The notes: a model not told the origin generated them from the sequence alone. 64,000 nt of DNA from Cribrihabitans marinus (GCF_900109035.1 NZ_FNYD01000001.1:372001-436000), one strand, 5' to 3'. Counted from the first letter of the stretch, positions 17,724-27,318 are shown. Made by a program: numbers and translations.

Positions 17724-20053
17724 GGATCGTCCTGCATCTCGGCCCCGAGGTCGCCGGGGCCGGCCGGATCCAGCGGATCCTGTCGGACAAGCGCGAGCAG
17801 CTGGCCGGCAAGGGCGTCCTCTATCCGCGCAGCCCGGGCGACCGCAACCACACGCGCCTGTTCATGGCCGTCACCGACCCGGATCACGTCGATCCGCTGC
17901 GGGCCAACCGTGGCTTCGCCGACCCAGCGCGGCAGGCGGCGTTGCGCGCCGATGTTCTGGGCGGGCTGCGCCGCGAGATCGACCGCCACACCCCGCAAGT
18001 GCTGATCCTGTCGGCGGCGCAGCTGGCCTCGTCGGTTCACAGGCGCAGCGAGATGGAGCGGATACGGGCCCTGCTCGCGGAATTCTCCGAGGACATCTCG
18101 CTGCTGGCCCTGGTAGACGACCCCGCGCGGCTGATGCTGGCGCATTTCGCCTGGCAGCTGCGCGAGGGCCGCGCCGCGCCTTTGGACCGGGATCTCGGAC
18201 TGCTGGACGCGCCCGACTGGTGGCAGGCCTGCCTGGACGTGATGCCGCGGATCGACCCGGCCTCGGGCCGGTTCGAGGAGACCGAGGGCGCCCCCTTCTG
18301 GCTGGACCTGGCGCAGATGCAGGCGCGCTGGGAAGAGGTGTTCGGCACCGGCCGGTTCAGGTTTCATCACCACGACCCCGACGCGCTGGCGCAAGAGACC
18401 GCGACCGACGAGGTCCGCGCGGCCTTCGGTATCGAGACCGGCATGGGCCGGACCGTGACCGCGATCGAAACACCCCTGCCCCCGGCCGCGGACCTGGCGC
18501 GGTGGCGGCAGTTCAACGCGCTGCTGATGAAGTACGCGAGCCTGAAGGGCGGGTTTGTTCCCCGCCGCCTGCTGCGCCAGTTGCACGACGAACTGGCGGT
18601 GGGCGGCCCCGCCGCGGATGCGAGGGCCTTGGCGTCGGTGTCCCGGCGCTTCGGCCCGGCAAACGCGGCCCTGGCCGAGGCGCATCCCGGGCTGGGTCCG
18701 GACTGGCCCGCGTCGCCATCCCCGTCCGATCCCTGGGCCGAGGCGGATCCGCTGTTCGGCTTCCGCGCCTCGCAATACCTGCTGGCCTTCCGCTACCGCA
18801 TCGACAAGGCGCTCAAATCCGAGGATGCGCCGCAGCCCGACGAACCCGCCACCGACACCCCGACGGGCCTGAGCGAGGCCGCCCGCGCCATCCTGCCACC
18901 CGGCGCGGTCGAGAAGTTCCGCAGCCTGCGCAACTCGGCCTTTGCGCCGCATAACCGGCTGGGCGCGGTGGACGAGGAACAGCTGGCCGCGACATTCGAC
19001 CCGGCGCCGATGCGGGACCTGCCCGAGGGGCACAGCGGCAACGTGATCGTCGGCTGCATGAAGAACGAGGCGCCCTATGTCGTCGAATGGGTGGCCTATC
19101 ACCGCGCCATCGGCGTCGACAACTTCCTGATCTACACCAACGATTGCAGCGACGGCACGTCGGAGATCCTGTCGCGATTGCAGCAGATGGGCGTCCTGCA
19201 GCACCGCAACAACGACGGCTGGAAGGGCGGATCGCCGCAGCAATACGCGCTGAACCAGGCCCTGAAGGAGCCGGTGATCCGCGACGCCGACTGGATCATC
19301 CATATCGACGTGGACGAGTTCATCAACATTCGCTGCGGCAACGGCACGCTTGCGGATTTCTTCGACCGCGTCCCCGAGGCGACCAACGTGGCCATGACCT
19401 GGCGGCTGTTCGGCCATAACGGCATCGCGCGCCTGGACGACCGGTTCGTGATCGACCAGTTCGACGCCTGCGCGCCGAAATTCTGCCCCAAGCCGCACAC
19501 CGCCTGGGGCTTCAAGACCATGTTCCGCAACATCGGCGCCTACGGCAAGATCAGCTGCCACCGGCCCAACAAGCTGAACGAGGCGCGCCGCGACCTGGTG
19601 CGCTGGGTCAACGGGTCGGGCCGCGACATGACGCGCGAGGCGGTGGACAACGGCTGGCGCAATTCCAAGCGCAGCATCGGCTATGACCTGATCCAGCTGA
19701 ACCACTACGCGCTGCGCAGCGCCGAGAGCTTTCTCATCAAGCGACAGCGCGGCCGGGCGCTGCATGTGGACCGATCGATCGGGTTGAACTACTGGATCCG
19801 CATGGACTGGTGCGACCACCGCGACGTGACCATCAAGCGCAACCTGCCGCGCCTGCGCGCCGAATACGACCGGCTGATGCGGGATGACACGCTGCGGGCG
19901 CTGCACAGGCAGGGGCTTGACTGGCATCGCGCCAAGGCGGCCGAGCTGCACGGCATGGCGGAGTTTGCCGAGCTCTACCGGCAGGCGCTCGACATCAAGC
20001 TCACCGAAACCGAGCGCGTGGCCTATGCCCTGGCGCTGGACATGGAGAGCTGA
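17720..20053 (+). CDS. Two-domain protein: sulfotransferase-like N-terminal region fused to glycosyltransferase
   Basis: 777 residues from a GTG at 17720 that overlaps the preceding stop. The N-terminus RIVLHLGPEVAGAGRIQRIL resembles the start of Rhodobacterales sulfotransferase-like proteins, where LHIG is followed by a TGTTS-type phosphate loop; here that loop has become EVAGAGR, so PAPS binding may be lost. Residues of about 440-777 are a glycosyltransferase domain (VIVGCMKNEAPYVVEW, HIDVDEF near residue 530, LNHYALRSAESFL) closely related to the genes at 16054 and 20775. The region between (about 320-430) is Ala/Pro/Asp-rich. A bifunctional or scaffolding enzyme is possible; the N-terminal function is inferred weakly. 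Confidence 0.75.
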   Translation: MRIVLHLGPEVAGAGRIQRILSDKREQLAGKGVLYPRSPGDRNHTRLFMAVTDPDHVDPLRANRGFADPARQAALRADVLGGLRREIDRHTPQVLILSAAQLASSVHRRSEMERIRALLAEFSEDISLLALVDDPARLMLAHFAWQLREGRAAPLDRDLGLLDAPDWWQACLDVMPRIDPASGRFEETEGAPFWLDLAQMQARWEEVFGTGRFRFHHHDPDALAQETATDEVRAAFGIETGMGRTVTAIETPLPPAADLARWRQFNALLMKYASLKGGFVPRRLLRQLHDELAVGGPAADARALASVSRRFGPANAALAEAHPGLGPDWPASPSPSDPWAEADPLFGFRASQYLLAFRYRIDKALKSEDAPQPDEPATDTPTGLSEAARAILPPGAVEKFRSLRNSAFAPHNRLGAVDEEQLAATFDPAPMRDLPEGHSGNVIVGCMKNEAPYVVEWVAYHRAIGVDNFLIYTNDCSDGTSEILSRLQQMGVLQHRNNDGWKGGSPQQYALNQALKEPVIRDADWIIHIDVDEFINIRCGNGTLADFFDRVPEATNVAMTWRLFGHNGIARLDDRFVIDQFDACAPKFCPKPHTAWGFKTMFRNIGAYGKISCHRPNKLNEARRDLVRWVNGSGRDMTREAVDNGWRNSKRSIGYDLIQLNHYALRSAESFLIKRQRGRALHVDRSIGLNYWIRMDWCDHRDVTIKRNLPRLRAEYDRLMRDDTLRALHRQGLDWHRAKAAELHGMAEFAELYRQALDIKLTETERVAYALALDMES

Positions 20054-20056
20054 GCG

Positions 20057-20770
20057 ATGACCGCAGCCGATCCCGGCGCCGCCGATGACGCCCCGGACAC
20101 GCCCGAGACGATCGCCTGCCGCGACATCCGGTTTCCGCTGGATCGCGGGCTGCTGACCCCGCGCCTGCGGACTTTGCTGCGCAGCGACGGGTTCGAGGCC
20201 AAGGAGGCCGACGCCGCCCTGCGCCTGGTCAAACGCGGCGACGTCGTGATGGAGCTGGGCGGCGGGCTGGGGTTCCTGTCCACCCTGCTGGCACTGAAAA
20301 CGCGCGCCAAGGCGGTCCATTCGTATGAGCCCAACCTGGCGCTGGTGCGCTATGCGCGCGAGGTCCATGCCCTCAACCGGGCCGACAAGGCGCAGATGCA
20401 TCACGGTGTTCTGGGCGATGCGCCGGGCGAGGCCACGTTCTACCTGCGCGACGATCCCCTGACCTCGTCGCTGTTTGCCGACCACGGCCCCGGCGAGGTC
20501 CTGCCCCTGCGCACGCCGGTCCTGTCCGCCGAGGCCGAAATTGCCCGCCTCTCGCCCACGATCCTGATCTGCGACATCGAGGGGGCCGAGGCCGATCTGC
20601 TGCCGAAGCTGGACCTGTCGGGCCTGCGCGGCGTGCTGGTCGAGCTGCATCCGCGCTGGATCGGCGCGGCGGGGGTGGCCGGGATATTCGCGCGGATGCA
20701 CGCCGCCGGGCTGGTGTTCTTTCCCAGGCTGTCGCAGGGCAAGGTGGCCGTGTTCAAGAGGGGGTGGTAG
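20057..20770 (+). CDS. FkbM family methyltransferase
   Basis: 237 residues; starts 3 bases after the previous stop. The SAM-binding motif I VMELGGGLGFLS is at about residues 64-75, and the acidic residue ending the second strand is in HSYEPN. LICDIEGAEADLL and the C-terminal ELHPRW are FkbM signatures. FkbM enzymes methylate hydroxyl groups of sugars or secondary metabolites. In this operon the likely acceptor is the glycan made by the flanking glycosyltransferases. The first 20 or so residues are acidic and probably disordered. Confidence 0.85.
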   Translation: MTAADPGAADDAPDTPETIACRDIRFPLDRGLLTPRLRTLLRSDGFEAKEADAALRLVKRGDVVMELGGGLGFLSTLLALKTRAKAVHSYEPNLALVRYAREVHALNRADKAQMHHGVLGDAPGEATFYLRDDPLTSSLFADHGPGEVLPLRTPVLSAEAEIARLSPTILICDIEGAEADLLPKLDLSGLRGVLVELHPRWIGAAGVAGIFARMHAAGLVFFPRLSQGKVAVFKRGW

Positions 20771-20774
20771 GGCG

Positions 20775-21854
20775 ATGCGCTTCCTGGCGATCCTGACCGT
20801 CCGCAACGAGGGGGCGTTCCTGCTGGAATGGCTGGCCCATCACCAGGCCGCGGGCTTCACCGATTTCCTCGTCTTCTCGAACGACTGCCAGGACGGCACC
20901 GACAAGATGCTGGACCGGCTGGAGGAAATGGGCCACCTCACGCATCTGCGCAACGAGGGCCCATATGACAAGGGCGGAATCCAGTTCACCGCGCTCAAGG
21001 CGGCGGCGCGGCACAAGCTGGTCAAAAAGGCCGACTGGATCCTGCCGCTGGACATCGACGAGTTCGTCAACATCCATGCCGGCGACGGCACGGTGCAGGA
21101 CCTGACCGCCGCCCTGCCCGAGGCCACCGCCATCACCCTGACCTGGCGCCTGTTCGGCAACGCCGAGACCGTGCGCTATGCCGACACGCCCATCACCCGC
21201 GCATTCACCAAATGCGCGCCCGAGGTGATGTTCTGGCCCTGGCGGGCGGCAATGTTCAAGACGCTCTACCGCAATGACGGAACCTATCGCAAACCCGGCG
21301 TGCACCGCCCCCGCAGCCCCGATCCCGACCGCCTGGCGCAGGCGCGGTGGTTCGACGGTCACGGCAGGCCTCTGGACGAGCAGTTCCGCGAGAAACGCAT
21401 CTTCTCCAATTTCGGGCGCGAGAATTACGGGCTGGCGCAGCTCAACCACTATCCGCTGGGCGCGATGGAAAGCTACGTGCTCAAGGCCGACCGGGGCCGC
21501 GCCGTGCATTCCGACCAGATGCTCGATGTCGACTATTGGGTCGAGCGCAATTTCAACACTGACGAGGATCTCTCGATCCAGCGGCTGTGCGACCGCGCCG
21601 ACCCGTTGCGCGCCGCGCTGCTGGGCGATGACAGCCTTGGCCGCCTGCACGAAAAGGCCGTCGCCTGGCGCCAGGCGCGGTTCCTCAAGCTGATGGAGCA
21701 GGAACCCTATCGCGCCCTGTTCGCGCGCTTGCTGATGACGCCGCCGTCGCGCCCGGTGAACGCGGCCTCGGCACGCACCCTGACCGGGTTCGCCAATCTC
21801 GGGCGCATGAAATCCGGCGACGATGCGCAGGAAAACGACCCCAAAGCGACCTGA
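20775..21854 (+). CDS. Family 2-type glycosyltransferase (Glyco_tranf_2_4 type)
   Basis: 359 residues, starting 4 bases after the FkbM stop. The domain begins FLAILTVRNEGAFLLEWL, has the acidic motif LDIDEFVNIH at about residues 93-102, and carries the LNHYPLGAMESYVLK block shared with its two paralogues in this operon. The last 40 or so residues are polar and probably flexible. It is presumed to add a different sugar, or act at a different position, from its paralogues; specificity cannot be read from the sequence. Confidence 0.87.
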   Translation: MRFLAILTVRNEGAFLLEWLAHHQAAGFTDFLVFSNDCQDGTDKMLDRLEEMGHLTHLRNEGPYDKGGIQFTALKAAARHKLVKKADWILPLDIDEFVNIHAGDGTVQDLTAALPEATAITLTWRLFGNAETVRYADTPITRAFTKCAPEVMFWPWRAAMFKTLYRNDGTYRKPGVHRPRSPDPDRLAQARWFDGHGRPLDEQFREKRIFSNFGRENYGLAQLNHYPLGAMESYVLKADRGRAVHSDQMLDVDYWVERNFNTDEDLSIQRLCDRADPLRAALLGDDSLGRLHEKAVAWRQARFLKLMEQEPYRALFARLLMTPPSRPVNAASARTLTGFANLGRMKSGDDAQENDPKAT

Positions 21855-21937
21855 GATTTGCCCATTTTGGCCGCAATCCGCCGATATCGCTGTCCTTTAC
21901 ACCGGCCCCATTGCGGCCGGACGGAAGAGGACGGGCC

Positions 21938-22891
21938 ATGTTGCATGAAAAGATGAGCAGAATCGACGAATCCATTGCCGGCTACCGGCGCGGGATCTGG
22001 CGCGCCAAGCTGATCGAGCAGGCCGAGGCCGAAGGCATGGCCCAGGATCTGGGCGAGGAGTATTTCGCCACCTTCATCGACCGCAACAGCACGCTTCTCG
22101 TCACCTTCGAGACCGCCCAGGCCATCCGCGCCCGGTCGGACACGCATCAGCCACTGGGCTTCAAGATGGTCAAGGCGCATGACTGGTCGCATCTGTGCAT
22201 CATCGCCGGCGAGCAGAGCTGGTTCCGCGACGAGGCGATCTATGACTTCTTCGACCGGCTGATCGACGACGGCTTCTTCGAGGATTTCGACCGGGTCCTG
22301 TTCCACGGCTCCGGGGCCTGCGGCTATGCCGCCGCGGCCTATTCCGTGGCCTCGCCCGGCGCGACCGCGCTGCTGGTGCAGCCGCAGGCGACACTGGACC
22401 CGCGCATGACGGAATGGGACGACCGCTTTCGCAACATGCGGCGCAGCAGTTTCACCGACCGCTACGGCTATGCCCCCGACATGCTGGACGCGGCCGAACG
22501 CGCCTTCGTGATCTACGATCCGGCCCAGCAGCTCGACGCGATGCATGCCAGCCTGTTCCAGCGCGCCAACGTCACCCGCCTGCGGATGCGCAACATGGGC
22601 GGCTACCTGCAATCGCGCCTGGCCGAGATGCGCATCTTCGACCAGATCCTCACCCTGGCCGGCCGCGGCGAGCTGTCCGCGCACCGGTTCTATCAGCTCT
22701 ACCGCGCGCGCCGGAGCAATGCGCGCTATCTCAAGGCGCTGGCCGCCCAGCTCAACCATGCGAATCGCCCGGGGCTTGAGACCATGCTGTGCCGCAGCGT
22801 GCTGGAGCGGATGCCGATCCGCCGGCTGCGCCGCCGGCTGGACGAACTGACCGAGGCGCAGGCCGGCGAAACACCCGGAAACACCGGCTGA
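21938..22891 (+). CDS. Conserved Rhodobacterales protein of unknown function
   Basis: 317 residues from the ATG at 21938 (AGAGG upstream). Homologues in this group are sometimes labelled phosphoadenosine phosphosulfate reductase, but neither the PP-loop nor the catalytic ECGxH is present, so that name is not supported. The centre contains VLFHGSGACGYAAAAY and LLVQPQATLDPRMTEWDD, which suggests a Rossmann or alpha/beta-hydrolase-like fold. The C-terminal third is helical and Arg-rich. It follows the glycosyltransferase operon by 83 bases on the same strand and may belong to it functionally. Cytoplasmic by lack of signal or membrane segments. Confidence 0.75.
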   Translation: MLHEKMSRIDESIAGYRRGIWRAKLIEQAEAEGMAQDLGEEYFATFIDRNSTLLVTFETAQAIRARSDTHQPLGFKMVKAHDWSHLCIIAGEQSWFRDEAIYDFFDRLIDDGFFEDFDRVLFHGSGACGYAAAAYSVASPGATALLVQPQATLDPRMTEWDDRFRNMRRSSFTDRYGYAPDMLDAAERAFVIYDPAQQLDAMHASLFQRANVTRLRMRNMGGYLQSRLAEMRIFDQILTLAGRGELSAHRFYQLYRARRSNARYLKALAAQLNHANRPGLETMLCRSVLERMPIRRLRRRLDELTEAQAGETPGNTG

Positions 22892-22951
22892 GCGCACCCT
22901 TGGCGCGTTCCGGGACTTCCCCGCCCCGCGGCACTGTGCTAGCGGAACGCC

Positions 22952-23989
22952 ATGACCGACAGCCTCACGATCCGCCGCCCGGACGACTGGCACCTGCATC
23001 TGCGCGACGGCGCGATGCTCAGGGCCGTATTGCCGGAAACCGCCCGCCATTTCGCCCGCGCGATCATCATGCCGAACCTGGTGCCGCCGGTGGTGACGAC
23101 GGCACAGGCCGCGGCCTATCACGACCGGATCCTGGCGGCGCTGCCCACGGGCATGGACTTCCGGCCGCTGATGACCCTCTACCTGACCGAAGAGACCGAT
23201 CCCGACGATGTCGCCGCCGGCCATGCCAGCGGGCTCATCAAGGCGGTCAAGCTCTACCCGGCCGGGGCAACCACCAATTCCGCGTCGGGCGTGCAGGATT
23301 TCGACAAGGTGCGCGGCGTGCTCGAGCGCATGGCCGAGATCGGCCTGCCGCTCTGCGTACATGGCGAGGTGACCGAGGCCGAGATCGACATCTTCGACCG
23401 CGAGGCGGTGTTCATCGAACGCGTGCTCGACCCGATCCGGCGCATGACGCCGGGGCTTCGCGTGGTGATGGAGCACATCACCACCTCAGACGGGGTCGAC
23501 TATGTCAAGGCCAGCGATGACGGGCTCGCGGCCACGATCACAACCCACCACCTGGTCATCAACCGCAACCACATCCTGGTGGGCGGCATCAAGCCGCATT
23601 ACTACTGCCTGCCCGTGGCCAAGCGCGAGGATCACCGGCGGGCGCTGCTGGCCGCCGCCACGTCGGGCGATGCGCGGTTCTTCCTGGGCACCGACAGCGC
23701 CCCGCACACCGACGCCGGCAAGGAAAGCGCCTGCGGCTGCGCCGGCTGCTTCACCGCCACCAACACCATGTCCCTGCTGGCCGAGATCTTCGAACGCGAG
23801 GACGCGCTCGACCGGCTTGAAGGGTTCGCCTCGCGCCACGGCCCGGCCTTCTACGGGATGCCGGTAAATGCGGACACGATCACCCTGACCAAGGGCGCGC
23901 CCGTCGACTATCCCGCCAAGATCGACACCGGCGACGGCCCGGTCACCGTGTTCGATCCCGGCTTCCCGCTGCATTGGCGCGTCACCTGA
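22952..23989 (+). CDS. pyrC: Dihydroorotase, class II
   Basis: Cyclises N-carbamoyl-aspartate to dihydroorotate in pyrimidine synthesis. 345 residues, the standard class II length. The metal-binding HLH of DWHLHLRDG is at residues 14-16, the lysine expected to be carboxylated is in KAVKLYPAG, further ligands lie in LCVHGEV and MEHITT, and the catalytic aspartate is in [11 protein letters not shown] pyrE gene follows after a 72-base gap that contains a repeat-family hairpin, so the two form a pyrimidine pair that may be partly uncoupled in transcription. Confidence 0.97.
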   Translation: MTDSLTIRRPDDWHLHLRDGAMLRAVLPETARHFARAIIMPNLVPPVVTTAQAAAYHDRILAALPTGMDFRPLMTLYLTEETDPDDVAAGHASGLIKAVKLYPAGATTNSASGVQDFDKVRGVLERMAEIGLPLCVHGEVTEAEIDIFDREAVFIERVLDPIRRMTPGLRVVMEHITTSDGVDYVKASDDGLAATITTHHLVINRNHILVGGIKPHYYCLPVAKREDHRRALLAAATSGDARFFLGTDSAPHTDAGKESACGCAGCFTATNTMSLLAEIFEREDALDRLEGFASRHGPAFYGMPVNADTITLTKGAPVDYPAKIDTGDGPVTVFDPGFPLHWRVT

Positions 23990-23990
23990 T

Positions 23991-24035
23991 TTCATCGTTC
24001 CCGAAATACTCCCGCCGGAGGCGTCCGACGCCTCC
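23991..24035. repeat. Intergenic repeat element, copy 3 (pyrC-pyrE gap)
   Basis: Core TTCATCGTTCCCGAAATACT (23991-24010) leads into CCCGCC and a hairpin with 9-bp arms GGAGGCGTC (24017-24025) and GACGCCTCC (24027-24035). It begins two bases after the pyrC stop. Confidence 0.6.
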
Positions 24036-24061
24036 GCCCCAGACCGAAGGTTGCCCGTGAC

Positions 24062-24742
24062 ATGATCCCGTCCAGTTTCCCCGATGCCCCCGAAATCGCC
24101 CGGCTGACGGCGCGGATGCTGCTCGAGATCGAGGCGGTGCATTTCAACGCGCGCGACCCCTTCACCCTGGCCAGCGGCCTGCCCAGCCCGACCTATATCG
24201 ACTGCCGCAAGCTGATCTCCTTTCCGCGCATCCGGTCCACGCTGATGGACTTCCTGACCGTGACCGTCATGCGCAATGCCGGCTTCGAGGCGTTCGACAA
24301 CATCGCCGGCGGCGAGACCGCGGGCATCCCTTTCGCCGCGCTGGTGGCCGAACGCATGGCCCTGCCGATGACCTATGTGCGCAAGAAACCCAAGGGCTAC
24401 GGCCGCAACGCCCGGATCGAGGGCGCGATGACCGAGGGCCAGCGCGTGCTGCTGGTCGAGGACCTGACCACCGACGGCGGCTCCAAGCTGTCCTTTGTCG
24501 ACGCGATCCGCGAGACAGGGGCCAGCTGCGGCCATACCGCGGTGCTGTTCTACTACGGGATCTTCCCCGAGACCGAAAAGGCGCTGGGCGATCACGGGAT
24601 CAGCCTGCATTACCTCTGCACATGGTGGGATGTGCTGGCCGAGGCGCGCGCGCAGGGCGCGTTCGACGCCGAGACCCTGGCCGGGGTCGAGGCGTTCCTG
24701 AGCGATCCCCGCGCCTGGCAGGCGGCCCGCGACCCCGGCTGA
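24062..24742 (+). CDS. pyrE: Orotate phosphoribosyltransferase
   Basis: Joins orotate to PRPP to make OMP. 226 residues; the PRPP-binding motif [14 protein letters not shown] is at about residues 130-143, and the family's N-terminal [16 protein letters not shown] is intact. The loop [14 protein letters not shown] supplies the mobile catalytic lysine region. The start at [11 protein letters not shown] is the first in-frame ATG after the upstream hairpin. It lies directly after pyrC on the same strand. Confidence 0.97.
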   Translation: MIPSSFPDAPEIARLTARMLLEIEAVHFNARDPFTLASGLPSPTYIDCRKLISFPRIRSTLMDFLTVTVMRNAGFEAFDNIAGGETAGIPFAALVAERMALPMTYVRKKPKGYGRNARIEGAMTEGQRVLLVEDLTTDGGSKLSFVDAIRETGASCGHTAVLFYYGIFPETEKALGDHGISLHYLCTWWDVLAEARAQGAFDAETLAGVEAFLSDPRAWQAARDPG

Positions 24743-24967
24743 CCTTACGGCACCCGGCCTGGGGAGAACGCGGCGTCGAATCGATTTCGCAAGGCAGATC
24801 TGGTGGGCCTATGCAGGGCCTTCCGCATGATGTAGGCTTGCGCTAAATCGCGCACAAGGGACACACAGGGTTATCCCTAGCCGCAAGGGCGGTTCGTCCA
24901 CAAGGATTTCCAGATGTCCCAGGCAGGCCCGCATGTGTATGACACGCGCTCAGGCACGGGGAACATG

Positions 24968-26455
24968 ATGAACGAGATAACAAGTTTCGAGCAGACACCG
25001 GCACAGATCCAGAATCCGGACACGATGCCCCATTCGGTCGAGGCCGAGCAGCAGCTTCTGGGCGCGATCTTGACCAACAACGATCTCTATGACCGCGTGG
25101 CCTCGATCATCGGGCCCGAGCATTTCTATGATCCGGTACACGCGCGCATCTTCGAGGTGGCCTCGGCGCGCATCGCCAAGAACGCGCTGGCCTCGCCGGT
25201 GACGCTGAAATCCTTCATGGCCGAGGACGAGGGGCTCAAAGAGCTGGGCGGGCCCGCCTATCTCGCCAATCTCGCCGGCGCCTCGGTCAGCGCCTTCGCG
25301 GTGCGCGACTATGCCCAGATGATCTATGACCTGGCGATCCGGCGCGAGCTGATCCGCCTGGGCCGCGACATCTCGGACAAGGCCGCGCGCGTGGACGTGG
25401 CCAGCGAGCCGAAGGAGCAGATCGTCGAGGCCGAGCAGCAACTCTACAAGCTTTCCGAGCAGGGCCAGACCGAGTCGGGGTTCAAATCCTTCCTCAAGGC
25501 CGTCACCGAAGCCGTGAACGTCACCAACGAGGCCTACCAGCGTGGCGGCGGCATGGCGGGAATCTCGACCGGTCTGGCCGACCTGGACCGGCAGCTGGGC
25601 GGCTTGCATCCCTCGGACCTGATCATCCTGGCCGGGCGCCCTTCGATGGGCAAGACCTCGCTGGCCACGAATGTCGCCTTCAACGTCGCCAAGGCCTACA
25701 AGCGCGGGATGAAACCCGACGGCAAGGAAGGCGCGGTGGATGGCGGCGTCGTGGGGTTCTTCTCGCTCGAGATGAGCGCCGAGCAGCTGGCTGGGCGGAT
25801 TCTGGCCGAGGCGTCGGAAATCTCCAGCCACAAGATCCGCCAGGGCGACATGACCGAGGACGAGTTCCGCCGCTTCGTCAATGCCGCCAAGGAGTTGGAG
25901 AGCTGCCCGCTCTTCATCGACGACACCCCGGCGCTGGCCATCGCGCAGCTGGCCGCCCGCGCCCGGCGGCTCAAGCGCACGCATGGGCTGGACCTGCTGG
26001 TCATCGACTATCTGCAGCTCTGCCGCGGCACCGCCGAGAACCGGGTGAACGAGATCGCCGAGATCTCGATGGGTATGAAGGCCATCGCCAAGGAGCTGAA
26101 CATCCCCGTGGTGGCCCTGTCGCAGCTCAGCCGCCAGGTCGAGAACCGCGACGACAAGCGCCCGCAGCTTTCGGACCTGCGCGAATCCGGCTCGATCGAG
26201 CAGGATGCCGACGTGGTGATGTTCGTGTTCCGCGAGGAATACTACAAGGAACGCGAGAAACCCGGCGATCACGAGCTGGACAAGATGGAAGACTGGAAGG
26301 CCGCGATGGACCGCCTGCACGGCAAGGCCGAGGTCATCGTCGGTAAGCAGCGCCACGGCCCGATCGGCACCGTCGAGCTGAGCTTCGAGGCCCAGTTCAC
26401 CCGCTTCGGCAACCTGGTCAAGCCCTGGCAGCAGGTCGGCGGCGACGGGTTCTGA
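24968..26455 (+). CDS. dnaB: Replicative DNA helicase DnaB
   Basis: Hexameric 5'-3' helicase that unwinds DNA at the replication fork and binds DnaG primase. 495 residues from ATG 24968 (MNEITSFEQ); a start at 24914, which also has an AAGGA site, would add 18 residues and cannot be excluded. The N-terminal primase-interaction domain begins MPHSVEAEQQLLGAIL. The RecA-like core has Walker A GRPSMGKTS, the FFSLEMSAEQL helix and Walker B LLVIDYLQL. No intein is present. It has a 225-base upstream gap and stands alone, with no rpsF/rplI neighbours visible. Confidence 0.95.
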   Translation: MNEITSFEQTPAQIQNPDTMPHSVEAEQQLLGAILTNNDLYDRVASIIGPEHFYDPVHARIFEVASARIAKNALASPVTLKSFMAEDEGLKELGGPAYLANLAGASVSAFAVRDYAQMIYDLAIRRELIRLGRDISDKAARVDVASEPKEQIVEAEQQLYKLSEQGQTESGFKSFLKAVTEAVNVTNEAYQRGGGMAGISTGLADLDRQLGGLHPSDLIILAGRPSMGKTSLATNVAFNVAKAYKRGMKPDGKEGAVDGGVVGFFSLEMSAEQLAGRILAEASEISSHKIRQGDMTEDEFRRFVNAAKELESCPLFIDDTPALAIAQLAARARRLKRTHGLDLLVIDYLQLCRGTAENRVNEIAEISMGMKAIAKELNIPVVALSQLSRQVENRDDKRPQLSDLRESGSIEQDADVVMFVFREEYYKEREKPGDHELDKMEDWKAAMDRLHGKAEVIVGKQRHGPIGTVELSFEAQFTRFGNLVKPWQQVGGDGF

Positions 26456-26514
26456 ACCGCGCACCTGCGCAAACGTGACTGGACAGCCGCACCCGCATCT
26501 GGCGCAATCGCCGG

Positions 26515-27318
26515 ATGCACCGGCTTGCCCTGATCGTCGCCCTTGCCTGGATGGCCCTGCCCCTGATCGCGCAGGAGGAGCGCGAGGTCGATGTCGAGCT
26601 GTTTCTTGCCGTCGATGTTTCGCGGTCGATGTCTGCGGCCGAACTGCATATCCAGCGCCGCGGATATGCCGCCGCCCTGCGCAGCCCCGAGGTAATCGCC
26701 GCCATCGAGGGCGGGCTGATCGGGGTCATCGCGCTCACCTATGTGGAATGGGCCGGCGCGGGCAGCCAGCGGGTCGTGGTGCCCTGGACCCTGGTGCGGG
26801 GCGCCGAGGATGCCGGCCGCATCGCCGACCGCATCGAGGCGGATGCCGGCGCGGGGATGCGGCGCACCTCGATCACCCAGGCGATCCGCTATGCCACCCG
26901 GGATTTCGACGGCAACGGCTTTGCCGGCCTGCGGCGGGTGATCGACGTGTCGGGGGACGGGCCAAACAACCAGGGCGGCCCCGTGACCGAGGCGCGGGAC
27001 GCCGCCACCCTGCGCGGCATCGTGATCAACGGCCTGCCCCTGATGACCCGCGACGCGCTCAGCGACCGCTGGGGCATCCCCGATCTCGACACCTATTACG
27101 TCCGCTGCGTGATCGGCGGGCCGGGCGCCTTTGTCATGCCGGTGCATGACTGGGAGAGGTTCGCGGATGCGGTGCGGCGCAAGCTGGTGCTGGAAATCGC
27201 CGGTCATCGCGCCGCTGTTCGGGCGATTCCGGCGCAGATGCGGGCCTTGCCGCCCTATGATTGCGGCATCGGCGAGAAGATCTGGCAGCGCAATCGCAGA
27301 TACTTCGACCTGCCCTGA
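26515..27318 (+). CDS. DUF1194 secreted VWA-domain protein
   Basis: 267 residues with a signal peptide (about residues 1-19, ending PLIAQ), so probably periplasmic. The VWA metal site DVSRSMS lies near residue 34 and RVIDVSGDGPNN near 142; together they mark the DUF1194 family, found widely in alphaproteobacteria. The conserved C-terminal region includes two cysteines (VRCVIGG and PYDCGIG) that could form a disulfide. Function unknown; VWA domains usually mediate metal-dependent protein binding. Confidence 0.85.
   Translation: MHRLALIVALAWMALPLIAQEEREVDVELFLAVDVSRSMSAAELHIQRRGYAAALRSPEVIAAIEGGLIGVIALTYVEWAGAGSQRVVVPWTLVRGAEDAGRIADRIEADAGAGMRRTSITQAIRYATRDFDGNGFAGLRRVIDVSGDGPNNQGGPVTEARDAATLRGIVINGLPLMTRDALSDRWGIPDLDTYYVRCVIGGPGAFVMPVHDWERFADAVRRKLVLEIAGHRAAVRAIPAQMRALPPYDCGIGEKIWQRNRRYFDLP

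Noticed and set aside
17252-20806. A continuous minus-strand open frame of over 1,100 codons opposite the glycosyltransferase operon
   Set aside because: It is low in motif content, rich in Arg/Gly/Ala/His/Gln, and mirrors the third-position GC bias of the plus-strand genes. The plus frames show catalytic motifs and overlapping starts.
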